Source: Streptomyces sp. YIM 121038
Lineage (GTDB): Bacteria > Actinomycetota > Actinomycetes > Streptomycetales > Streptomycetaceae
Length of the DNA: 64,000 bases
Assembly: GCF_006088715.1 (NCBI RefSeq)
Contig: NZ_CP030771.1
Coordinates: 4,402,001 to 4,466,000 of the forward strand
Direction: 5' to 3'
The position numbers and the translations under genes were made by a program. Shown here piece after piece: positions 32,688 to 40,165 of this stretch (the stretch's first letter is position 1; every line of letters starts with the position of its first letter). Under the pieces are notes generated by a model. The model was given only the letters and a program-made list of their open reading frames with translations. It had not been told where the DNA came from and made no database searches.

Positions 32688-32753
32688 GGCACTGAGTGCC
32701 GCAGTCCATCGCGAAGGGTGGCACCAAGGGTTATCGTGCCGAAACCGTTTCGG
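32688..32753. promoter_or_regulatory. Two operator-like palindromes between pdxH and citrate synthase genes
   Basis: GGCACT-G-AGTGCC (32688-32700) and CCGAAAC-C-GTTTCGG (32739-32753) are both perfect palindromes. The second resembles LacI-family operators. They lie 114-179 bp upstream of the citrate synthase start and 91-156 bp upstream of pdxH. A TATACAT (32833-32839) nearer the citrate synthase gene may be its -10 box. Confidence 0.45.
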
Positions 32754-32866
32754 TTGGGTGACCTCCGGCCGCGCGGGGCATCACCGGGTTACCCCAGAGC
32801 ATCGCGAGGCCACTGGTCGCACGCCTCTGTCGTATACATCTCGCCCACATCATGAGGAGCCGCCTG

Positions 32867-33967
32867 ATGTCCGACTTCGTACCCGGACTTGAAGGAGTCG
32901 TCGCGTTCGAGACGGAGATCGCCGAACCGGACAAGGAGGGCGGTGCCCTGCGCTACCGGGGCGTCGACATCGAGGACCTGGTCGGCGACGTCTCCTTCGG
33001 CAACGTGTGGGGGCTGCTCGTCGACGGCGCGTTCAACCCGGGCCTGCCGCCCGCCGAGCCGTTCCCCATCCCCGTCCACTCCGGCGACATCCGCGTCGAC
33101 GTGCAGTCCGCGCTCGCCATGCTCGCCCCCGTGTGGGGCCTGCGGCCGCTGCTCGACATCGACGAGGCGCAGGCCCGCGACGACCTCGCGCGGGCCGCCG
33201 TCATGGCCCTGTCGTACGTCGCGCAGTCCGCGCGCGGGCAGGGCCTGCCGATGGTGCCGCAGCGGGAGATCGACAAGGCCGAGACCGTCGTCGAGCGGTT
33301 CATGCGGCGCTGGCGCGGCGAGCCCGACCCGCGGCACGTGCGGGCCGTCGACGCGTACTGGACGTCCGCCGCCGAGCACGGCATGAACGCGTCCACGTTC
33401 ACCGCGCGGGTCATCGCCTCCACCGGCGCCGACGTCGCGGCCGCGCTCTCCGGGGCCGTCGGGGCCATGTCCGGGCCGCTGCACGGCGGGGCGCCCTCGC
33501 GGGTGCTCGGCATGATCGAGGAGATCGAGCGCAGCGGGGACGCCGTGGCGTACGTGAAGCAGGCGCTCGACCGGGGCGAGCGGCTCATGGGCTTCGGGCA
33601 CCGCGTCTACCGGGCCGAGGACCCGCGGGCGCGGGTGCTCCGGCGCACCGCGCGGGAGCTGGGCGCGCCCCGCTTCGAGGTGGCCGAGGCGCTGGAGAAG
33701 GCGGCGCTCGACGAGCTGCACGCGCGGCGGCCCGACCGGGTGCTCGCCACGAACGTGGAGTTCTGGGCGGCGATCGTGCTCGACTTCGCGGAGGTGCCGG
33801 CGCACATGTTCACGTCGATGTTCACGTGTGCCCGTACGGCGGGGTGGTCGGCGCACATCCTTGAGCAGAAGCGCACGGGGCGGCTCGTGCGGCCGTCCGC
33901 CCGGTATGTCGGGCCTGCGGCCCGCAGCCCGCGGGACATCTCGGGGTACGGGGACATCGCGGGCTGA
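32867..33967 (+). CDS. Citrate synthase/2-methylcitrate synthase family protein (citrate synthase 2)
   Basis: 366 residues from ATG 32867, with GAGGAG 7 bases upstream. Family features are EPDKEGGALRYRGVDIEDL near the N-terminus, the substrate His in MSGPLHGGAPSRVLGM (near 205), and GFGHRVYRAEDPRARVL (near 240), containing the second catalytic His and CoA-binding Arg. It is shorter than the hexameric GltA type, and the N-terminal 'recall' of RYRG is that of the actinobacterial type 2 enzyme. It condenses oxaloacetate with acetyl-CoA or propionyl-CoA. The acyl-CoA carboxylase operon lies just downstream but on the other strand. Confidence 0.9.
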   Translation: MSDFVPGLEGVVAFETEIAEPDKEGGALRYRGVDIEDLVGDVSFGNVWGLLVDGAFNPGLPPAEPFPIPVHSGDIRVDVQSALAMLAPVWGLRPLLDIDEAQARDDLARAAVMALSYVAQSARGQGLPMVPQREIDKAETVVERFMRRWRGEPDPRHVRAVDAYWTSAAEHGMNASTFTARVIASTGADVAAALSGAVGAMSGPLHGGAPSRVLGMIEEIERSGDAVAYVKQALDRGERLMGFGHRVYRAEDPRARVLRRTARELGAPRFEVAEALEKAALDELHARRPDRVLATNVEFWAAIVLDFAEVPAHMFTSMFTCARTAGWSAHILEQKRTGRLVRPSARYVGPAARSPRDISGYGDIAG

Positions 33968-33995
33968 GGCCCTCGCGGGCGGCGCCCCGGTCCCG

Positions 33996-34065
33996 CCCCT
34001 TCCCGATTCCCGGGGGCTCCGCCCCCGGACCCCCGCTCCTCAAACGCCGGAGGGGCTGTTCATAG
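33996..34065 (-). repeat. Dispersed repeat with GGCGTTTGAGGA core and hairpin, copy 2
   Basis: Read on the minus strand: CAGCCCCTCCGGCGTTTGAG, GAGCGGGGGTCC, then the GGGGGC-GGA-GCCCCC hairpin and CGGGAATCGGGAAGGGGCG. It lies between the convergent citrate synthase and TetR genes. Its first bases encode the last residues and stop codon of the TetR protein (SPSGV, TGA at 34042-34040), so the repeat overlaps the gene. Confidence 0.6.
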
Positions 34066-34672
34066 CCCCTCCCAGCGCCCCCGCGACCAGGTGGCTCCAC
34101 TGGTGGACCACTCGGTCGCGGCGGGGGGCGTCGTCGGTGAGGAGGTTGGCGAGGCCGAGGCCGCGGGCCATGTCGAGGAGGCCCTGGACGGTTTCGCGGA
34201 CGCCGGGGCGGGACTCGTCGACGGCGAGGAGCTCGACCGCTATGCGATGGGTCTCGCGGCCGACGCGGGCCTCCAACTCGGCGACGCGCGGCCCCAGTTG
34301 CGGCTCGTTGGAGGCGGCGACCCACAGCTGGAGGGCGGCGCGGAACAGCGGCCCGGTGTAGAGGTCGACGAGGGCGCGAACGACCGCGGCCCGGTCGGCG
34401 GCCCGGGCGCCCTCGGGGAAGAGGCCGCGCAGCGCGGCGGAGCGCCGCTCGGCGACGTACTCCACGGCGGCCGTGAAGAGGTCCTCGCGGGTGGGGAAGT
34501 GGTGCTGGGCCGCGCCCCGGGACACCCCGGCGCGCTCGGACACGACGGTGACCGTCGAGCCGGTCCAGCCGTGTTCGGCCAGACATGCCACCGCCGCCTC
34601 CAGGAGCCGCTGCCGGGTGGCCCGGCTGCGGTCCTGCTTGGGCGAACGGCCGGCCTCCGTCACAGCACCCAT
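34040..34672 (-). CDS. TetR-family regulator, last gene of the Atu/Liu-like operon
   Basis: 210 residues from ATG 34672. The N-terminal TetR helix-turn-helix is RQRLLEAAVACLAEHGWTGS with TVVSERAGVSRGAAQHHFPTREDLF near 18-60. A ligand domain runs near 80-200 (RALVDLYTGPLFRAALQLWVAAS). The start overlaps the preceding enoyl-CoA hydratase by 13 bp, so it is translated from the catabolic operon. Autoregulation through the palindrome at 42737-42763 upstream of the operon is likely but inferred. The C-terminal SPSGV and stop derive from a dispersed repeat. An acyl-CoA intermediate is the expected inducer. Confidence 0.9.
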   Translation of the reverse strand: MGAVTEAGRSPKQDRSRATRQRLLEAAVACLAEHGWTGSTVTVVSERAGVSRGAAQHHFPTREDLFTAAVEYVAERRSAALRGLFPEGARAADRAAVVRALVDLYTGPLFRAALQLWVAASNEPQLGPRVAELEARVGRETHRIAVELLAVDESRPGVRETVQGLLDMARGLGLANLLTDDAPRRDRVVHQWSHLVAGALGGAMNSPSGV

Positions 34673-35409
34673 GGGCGCTCCCGTCGTTCCAGGAACGCCG
34701 CCATGCCCTCCTGTGCCTCGGCCGAGCGGAAGCGGCGCGCGGACAGGGCGATGACGGCGTCCGACTCCTCGTCGAATGCGGTCAGAACCTTAGCCGTGAG
34801 GAGTTTCTTGGTGTCGGCCAGCGCCTCGGGAGCCGCCTTGCGCAGACCGTCGAGGACGGGCGCGAGGGCCGTGTCCACGTCGTCGTCGTACGCGGTGACC
34901 AGGCCGATCCTGGCCGCCTCCGCCGCGTCGAAGCGCTCGCCGGTGAGGAAGTAGCGCCCCGCGGCACGGGCGTCGACGCGGGCCAGGAGCGGGATCGAGA
35001 TCACGGCGGGGACGACCCCGATGCGCACTTCGGTCAGGGCGAAGGAGGCGGCCCCGGCCGCGCCGCCGCCCGCGACCGCGATGTCGCAAGCGGCGACGAG
35101 GCCGAGGCCGCCCGCCCGCGCGTGTCCGGCCACCCGCGCCACCACGGGCTTGGGCAGGGTCAGGATCCGCCGCATCAGCGCCACGAACGCCGCCGGGTCG
35201 GGCGGCTGCCGCAGGTCCGCGCCGGAGCAGAACGTCGAGCCCGTGTGCGTGAGCACCACGGCCCGTACGCCGTCGTCCGCCCGGGTCCGCTCCAGGGCGG
35301 CCGTCAGCTCGGCGACCAGGTCCGCGGAGAGCGCGTTGCGGTGGGCGGGCGAGTCGAGGGCGAGGGTCACGACGCCCCGGTCGGGCTGCGACGCGGTCAC
35401 CACGGTCAT
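34660..35409 (-). CDS. Enoyl-CoA hydratase (methylglutaconyl/isohexenylglutaconyl-CoA hydratase-like)
   Basis: 249 residues from ATG 35409. Crotonase motifs are TFCSGADLRQPP near 58 and VAGHARAGGLGLVAACDIAV near 96, and FALTEVRIGVVPAVISIPLL near 125 keeps the first catalytic Glu. AAGRYFLTGERF near 150 is a marker of the hydratases that follow methylcrotonyl- or geranyl-CoA carboxylases (LiuC, AtuE). Such an enzyme adds water to the glutaconyl-type double bond. It lies 29 bp after the acyl-CoA dehydrogenase and overlaps the TetR gene. The ATG has a GGGAAG site 6 bases upstream. Confidence 0.9.
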   Translation of the reverse strand: MTVVTASQPDRGVVTLALDSPAHRNALSADLVAELTAALERTRADDGVRAVVLTHTGSTFCSGADLRQPPDPAAFVALMRRILTLPKPVVARVAGHARAGGLGLVAACDIAVAGGGAAGAASFALTEVRIGVVPAVISIPLLARVDARAAGRYFLTGERFDAAEAARIGLVTAYDDDVDTALAPVLDGLRKAAPEALADTKKLLTAKVLTAFDEESDAVIALSARRFRSAEAQEGMAAFLERRERPWVL

Positions 35410-35438
35410 GGGCACTTCCCTTCCCACGGGGTGCGGGG

Positions 35439-36614
35439 TCAGTAGGACTTGGGCAGGCCCAGGGTCTGGTGCGAGACGTAGTTGAGGATCATCTCGCGGC
35501 TCACCGGGGCGATCCGGGCCACCCGGGACGCGACGATCAGCGAGGCCAGGCCGAACTCCGCCGTCAGGCCGTTCCCGCCGAGGGTGTGGACGGCCTGGTC
35601 GACGGCCTTCACACAGGCGTCCGCGGCGGCGAGCTTCGCCATGTTCGCGGCCTCGCCCGCCGCCACGTCGTCCCCGCCGTCGTACAGGAGCGCGGCCTTG
35701 CGGGTCATCAGGCCCGCGAGTTCGAGGTCGACGTGGGCCTGGGCGAGCGGGTGGGCGATGGCCTGGTGCGCGCCGATGGGGGTCTTCCACACGGTGCGGT
35801 CCTTGGCGTACTCCACCGCGCGGGACAGCGCGTAGCGGCCCATGCCGAGGGCGAACGCGGCCGTCATGATCCGCTCGGGGTTGAGGCCCGCGAAGAGCTG
35901 GAGGAGGCCCGCGTCCTCGTCGCCGACGAGCGCGTCGGCGGGCAGCCGCACGTCGTCGAGGACCAGCTCGAACTGCTTCTCCGCCGCCTTGAGTTCCATG
36001 GGGATGGCGCGCCGCCCGAAGCCCGGCGCGTCCCGGTCCACGATGAACAGGCACGGCTTGAGGCGGCCGGTGCGGGCGTCCTCGGTGCGGCCCACGATCA
36101 GCGTGGCGTCCGCGATGTCGACGCCCGATATGAACACCTTGCGGCCGGTCAGGAGCCAGTCGCCGGTGCCGGGGTCCCTGCGGGCGGTCGTCGTGATGCG
36201 GTGGGAGTTGGAGCCCGCGTCCGGCTCGGTGATGCCGAACGCCATGGTGCGGCTGCCGTCGGCGAGGCCGGGGAGCCAGGCCCGCCGCTGCGCGTCGGTG
36301 CCGAAGCGGGCGATCACCGTGCCGCAGATCGCCGGGGACACCACCATCATGAGCAGTGGGCAGCCCGCGGCGCCCAACTCCTCAAGGACCAGGGAGAGTT
36401 CGGTGATGCCGCCGCCCCCGCCGCCGTATTCCTCCGGCAGGTTCACGCCCAGATAGCCCAGCTTGGCGGCGTCCGCCCACAGCTCGTCGGGGTGGGCGCC
36501 CTCGTTCACGACGCGGGTCAGGTAGTCGCGGCCGTAGCGGCGGCCGAGCGCGGCGACGGCGGCGCGCAGCGCGGTGTGTTCCTCGGTTTCCAGGGCTGTG
36601 CTCATGCCGGTCAT
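35439..36614 (-). CDS. Acyl-CoA dehydrogenase (citronellyl/isovaleryl-CoA dehydrogenase-like)
   Basis: 391 residues from ATG 36614, overlapping the biotin carboxylase stop as ATGA. Canonical ACAD domains are NLPEEYGGGGGGITELSLVLEE near 58-80, MAFGITEPDAGSNSHRITTT near 128-147, TGRKVFISGVDIADATLIV near 158, and HQAIAHPLAQAHVDLELAGL near 285. The C-terminal LGGNGLTAEFGLASLIVASR is near 350. The context of an acyl-CoA carboxylase and hydratase matches AtuD or LiuA, which desaturate citronellyl-CoA or isovaleryl-CoA before carboxylation. Which substrate is used cannot be decided from sequence alone. Confidence 0.92.
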   Translation of the reverse strand: MTGMSTALETEEHTALRAAVAALGRRYGRDYLTRVVNEGAHPDELWADAAKLGYLGVNLPEEYGGGGGGITELSLVLEELGAAGCPLLMMVVSPAICGTVIARFGTDAQRRAWLPGLADGSRTMAFGITEPDAGSNSHRITTTARRDPGTGDWLLTGRKVFISGVDIADATLIVGRTEDARTGRLKPCLFIVDRDAPGFGRRAIPMELKAAEKQFELVLDDVRLPADALVGDEDAGLLQLFAGLNPERIMTAAFALGMGRYALSRAVEYAKDRTVWKTPIGAHQAIAHPLAQAHVDLELAGLMTRKAALLYDGGDDVAAGEAANMAKLAAADACVKAVDQAVHTLGGNGLTAEFGLASLIVASRVARIAPVSREMILNYVSHQTLGLPKSY

Positions 36615-38554
36615 GCTGAGACTTCCTCCCGGGACGTGGGCTCTGCTTGCTGCTCCTGTACGGCTTCCTGTGCGGCTTCCTGTGCGGCTTCCTGTACGAC
36701 GGCGAGGAGCGCGCCCACCTCCACCTGCCGGCCCGGCTCCGCGTGCAGCGCGGTCAGGGTGCCGGACGCGGGGGCGGTGACGCGGTGCTCCATCTTCATG
36801 GCCTCCAGCCAGATCAGCGGCTGCCCCGCGGTGACCTCGGCGCCCTCCGCGAGCCCCTCGGCCACCCGGACGACCGTGCCCGGCATGGGCGCGAGCAGCG
36901 AGCCGGGCTCCTGCCGGACGGTGGGCTCGGGCAGCGCGGGCAGCGGCACGAGGGCCACGTTCCCGACGTGGACGCGCCCGTCGTCGCCGTACCGGGCGAC
37001 CGGGAACTCCCTCCGGACGCCGTCCGCTTCGAGGACCACGCGGTCGGGCGTCACGTCGAGGACGCGGACGCCGTCCGCCAGGAGGCCGTCCCTGGTCCGC
37101 GTGTAGCGCACCTCGTGCTCGCTGCCCGCCGCGTCGCGGTACCGCTTGACCTGCGGCTGGGAGCGCAGGTTGCGCCAGCCGCCGAAGCGGGAGCGGCCGC
37201 AGGAGTCGGCCAGGGCGGCGGCCAGCGGGGCGTGCCGGGTGTGCGGGTCCGCGGCGGCCGCGGTCAGCTCGGGCAGGTGCCGGTCGTAGAAGGAGGTGTC
37301 CATGCGCCCGGCGGTGAACTCGGGGTGGCGCAGCGAGCGGACGAGCAGCTCGCGGTTGGTGACGGGGCCGTGGACCACGGTCCGTTCCAGGGCGCCCGCC
37401 AGCTTGCGGATCGCCTCGGCGCGCGTGGGCGCGTGCGCGACGACCTTCGCGAGCATGGCGTCGTAGTGCACGCCGACCGTGTCGCCGTCCGCGTACCCGG
37501 TGTCCAGGCGCACCCCGTCGGGCACGGCGACGCGGTGCAGCGTGCCGGTCTGCGGGGCCCAGCCCGCCGCCGGGTCCTCCGCGTACAGGCGGGCCTCGAC
37601 GGCGTGCCCGGCGGGCCGGGGCGGGTGCGGCCCCGGCAGGGCGTGGCCCTCGGCGACGCGGAGCTGGAGCGCCACCAGGTCGAGGCCGCACACCTCCTCC
37701 GTCACCGGGTGCTCGACCTGGAGGCGGGTGTTCATCTCCAGGAAGTGCGGGGTGCCGTCGGCGTCGAGCAGGAACTCGACGGTGCCCGCGCCCCGGTAGC
37801 CGACCGTGCGGGCCGCGCGCACGGCCAGTCCGTGGAGGCGCTCGACGAGGGCGTCGGGCAGGCCCGGGGCCGGGGCCTCCTCGATGACCTTCTGGTGGCG
37901 GCGCTGGAGGGAGCAGTCGCGCGTCCCGAGCGGCCACACCGTGCCGTGCGCGTCGGCGACGAGCTGCACCTCCACGTGCCGCCCGCCCTCCACGTACGGC
38001 TCGACGAACACCTCGCCGTCGCCGAAGGCGCTCGCGGCCTCCGCCGCGGCCGCCGCCAACTCGCCCGGCAGCCGGGACAGTTCGCGGACGACGCGCATGC
38101 CGCGGCCGCCGCCGCCCGCCGCGGCCTTCACCAGGACGGGCAGGTCCGCCTCGGTGACGTCCGCGGGGTCCCGCGGCGCGAGCCCCATCAGCTCCTTCGC
38201 GCGGGTCTTGGAGGCCATCGCCTCGATGGCCTCCGGGGGCGGCCCGATCCAGGTGAGCCCCGCGTCGGCGGCCTCGCGGGCGAACGCGGCGTTCTCGGAC
38301 AGGAAGCCGTAGCCGGGGTGGACCGCGTCCGCGCCCGTCGCCCGGGCCGCCGCCACGATCAGGTCGCCGCGCAGATAGGTGGCGGCCGGGGCCGCGCCGG
38401 GCAGGCGTACGGCCTCGTCGGCGGCGCGGACGTGCAGGGCCCCCGCGTCGGCGTCGGAGTACACGGCGACGGTGGCGACGCCGAGCTCCCGGCAGGTGCG
38501 GAAGACCCGGACGGCGATCTCGCCCCGGTTGGCCACGAGCAGCTTCGAGATCAC
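36611..38554 (-). CDS. Biotin-dependent acyl-CoA carboxylase alpha subunit (biotin carboxylase + BCCP)
   Basis: 647 residues from ATG 38554. The biotin carboxylase domain has KLLVANRGEIAVRVFRTCRE (4-23), an ATP-grasp loop AAAGGGGRGMRVV near 158-170, and HFLEMNTRLQVEHPVTEEV near 270-288. The BCCP domain near 565-625 has the biotinylation motif EAMKMEH (584-590). The C-terminal 30 residues carry a QEAAQEAAQEAVQEQQ run, encoded by a 12-bp repeat, perhaps a flexible tail. It carboxylates biotin for transfer by the beta subunit. It probably acts on methylcrotonyl- or geranyl-CoA, given AtuA and the hydratase. It lies 12 bp after the beta-subunit gene. Confidence 0.93.
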   Translation of the reverse strand: MISKLLVANRGEIAVRVFRTCRELGVATVAVYSDADAGALHVRAADEAVRLPGAAPAATYLRGDLIVAAARATGADAVHPGYGFLSENAAFAREAADAGLTWIGPPPEAIEAMASKTRAKELMGLAPRDPADVTEADLPVLVKAAAGGGGRGMRVVRELSRLPGELAAAAAEAASAFGDGEVFVEPYVEGGRHVEVQLVADAHGTVWPLGTRDCSLQRRHQKVIEEAPAPGLPDALVERLHGLAVRAARTVGYRGAGTVEFLLDADGTPHFLEMNTRLQVEHPVTEEVCGLDLVALQLRVAEGHALPGPHPPRPAGHAVEARLYAEDPAAGWAPQTGTLHRVAVPDGVRLDTGYADGDTVGVHYDAMLAKVVAHAPTRAEAIRKLAGALERTVVHGPVTNRELLVRSLRHPEFTAGRMDTSFYDRHLPELTAAAADPHTRHAPLAAALADSCGRSRFGGWRNLRSQPQVKRYRDAAGSEHEVRYTRTRDGLLADGVRVLDVTPDRVVLEADGVRREFPVARYGDDGRVHVGNVALVPLPALPEPTVRQEPGSLLAPMPGTVVRVAEGLAEGAEVTAGQPLIWLEAMKMEHRVTAPASGTLTALHAEPGRQVEVGALLAVVQEAAQEAAQEAVQEQQAEPTSREEVSA

Positions 38555-38566
38555 GGGGACCGCCTC

Positions 38567-40165
38567 TCACATCCGGAAGACGCCGAAGCCGCCGCGGGCG
38601 CCTTCGTAGGGGGCTGTGTGCAGGGCCGACAGGCAGATGCCGAGGACGGTGCGGGTGTCGCGCGGGTCGATCACGCCGTCGTCGTAGAGCCGCCCGGAGA
38701 GGAACATCGGCAGCGACTCGGCCTCGATCTGCTGCTCCACCATGGCGCGCAGGGCCGCGTCGGCCTCGTCGTCGTAGGGCTGTCCCTTCGCGGCGGCCGA
38801 CTGCCGGGCGACGATGGACAGGACGCCCGCGAGCTGCTGCGGGCCCATGACGGCGGACTTGGCGCCGGGCCAGGCGAAGAGGAAGCGGGGGTCGTAGGCG
38901 CGGCCGCACATGCCGTAGTGCCCGGCGCCGTAGGAGGCGCCCACGAGCACGGAGAGGTGCGGGACCCGGCTGTTGCTCACCGCGTTGATCATCATCGAGC
39001 CGTGTTTGATGATGCCGCCCTGCTCGTACTCCTTGCCGACCATGTAGCCGGTGGTGTTGTGCAGGAAGAGCAGCGGGATGTCGCGCTGGTTGGCGAGCTG
39101 GATGAACTGCGCGGCCTTCTGCGACTCCTCGCTGAACAGCACGCCCTGGGCGTTGGCGAGGATCCCGACGGAGTAGCCGTGCAGCCGGGCCCAGCCGGTG
39201 GTGAGCGAAGTCCCGTACAGGGGCTTGAACTCGTCGAAGTCGGAGCCGTCGACGATCCGGGCGATGACCTCGCGCGGGTCGAAGGGGGTGCGCAGATCGG
39301 CGGGGACGACGCCGAGGAGTTCGTCGGCGGCGTACTTCGGCGGCTCGGCGGGCGGCGGATCGGCGTACGCCTTGCGCCAGTTGAGGCGGGCGACGACGCG
39401 GCGGGCCTGCCGGAGCGCGTCGTGCTCGTCCTGCGCGAGGTGGTCGGCGAGGCCGGAGGTGCGGGCGTGCATCTCGGCGCCGCCGAGGGACTCGTCGTCG
39501 CTCTCCTCGCCGGTGGCCATCTTCACCAGGGGCGGGCCGCCGAGGAACACCTTCGCGCGCTCCTTGACCATGATCACGTGGTCGCACATGCCGGGGACGT
39601 AGGCGCCGCCCGCGGTGGAGTTGCCGAAGACGACGGCGATGGTCGGGACGCCCGCCGCCGAGGCCTGCGTGAGGTGTTTGAACAGGGCGCCGCCCGGGAT
39701 GAAGATGTCCTTCTGCGAGGGCAGGTCGGCGCCGCCGGACTCCACGAGGTGGATCGAGGGCAGCCGGTTGGCGTGCCCGATCTCGTGGGCGCGGAAGGCC
39801 TTCTTCAGCGTCCAGGGGTTGCTGGCGCCGCCGCGCACGGTCGGGTCGTTGGCGGTGATGAGGCACTCGACGCCCTCGACGACGCCGATCCCGGTCACCA
39901 TCGAGGCACCGACGGGGTACTCGCTGCCCCAGGCCGCCAGCGGGGACAGTTCGAGGAAGGGCGTGTCGGGGTCGAGGAGCAGCTCGATCCGCTCCCGGGC
40001 GAGGAGCTTGCCGCGCCCCCGGTGCCGCCGCACGTACTTCTCGCCGCCGCCCTCCAGGGCCTTGGCCTGCTCGGCGTCGAGGTCGGCGAGCCGGGCGAGC
40101 ATGGCCTCGCGGTGGGCGGCGTACTCGGGGCCCGCGGTGTCGAGCGCGGACGCGAGGACGGTCAC
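38567..40165 (-). CDS. Acyl-CoA carboxylase beta subunit (carboxyltransferase)
   Basis: 532 residues from GTG 40165, overlapping the AtuA-like stop as GTGA. Carboxyltransferase motifs are GRGKLLARERIELLLDPDTP near 50-70, LPSIHLVESGGADLP near 140, FGNSTAGGAYVPGMCDHVIM near 175-195, and the C-terminal oxyanion hole region VGASYGAGHYGMCGRAYDPRF near 425. The fold and length match 3-methylcrotonyl-CoA/geranyl-CoA carboxylase beta subunits (LiuB, AtuC) rather than PccB. With the alpha subunit it forms an alpha6-beta6-type complex. Position between AtuA and alpha supports a terpene-like substrate. The substrate-binding residues were not compared. Confidence 0.93.
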   Translation of the reverse strand: MTVLASALDTAGPEYAAHREAMLARLADLDAEQAKALEGGGEKYVRRHRGRGKLLARERIELLLDPDTPFLELSPLAAWGSEYPVGASMVTGIGVVEGVECLITANDPTVRGGASNPWTLKKAFRAHEIGHANRLPSIHLVESGGADLPSQKDIFIPGGALFKHLTQASAAGVPTIAVVFGNSTAGGAYVPGMCDHVIMVKERAKVFLGGPPLVKMATGEESDDESLGGAEMHARTSGLADHLAQDEHDALRQARRVVARLNWRKAYADPPPAEPPKYAADELLGVVPADLRTPFDPREVIARIVDGSDFDEFKPLYGTSLTTGWARLHGYSVGILANAQGVLFSEESQKAAQFIQLANQRDIPLLFLHNTTGYMVGKEYEQGGIIKHGSMMINAVSNSRVPHLSVLVGASYGAGHYGMCGRAYDPRFLFAWPGAKSAVMGPQQLAGVLSIVARQSAAAKGQPYDDEADAALRAMVEQQIEAESLPMFLSGRLYDDGVIDPRDTRTVLGICLSALHTAPYEGARGGFGVFRM

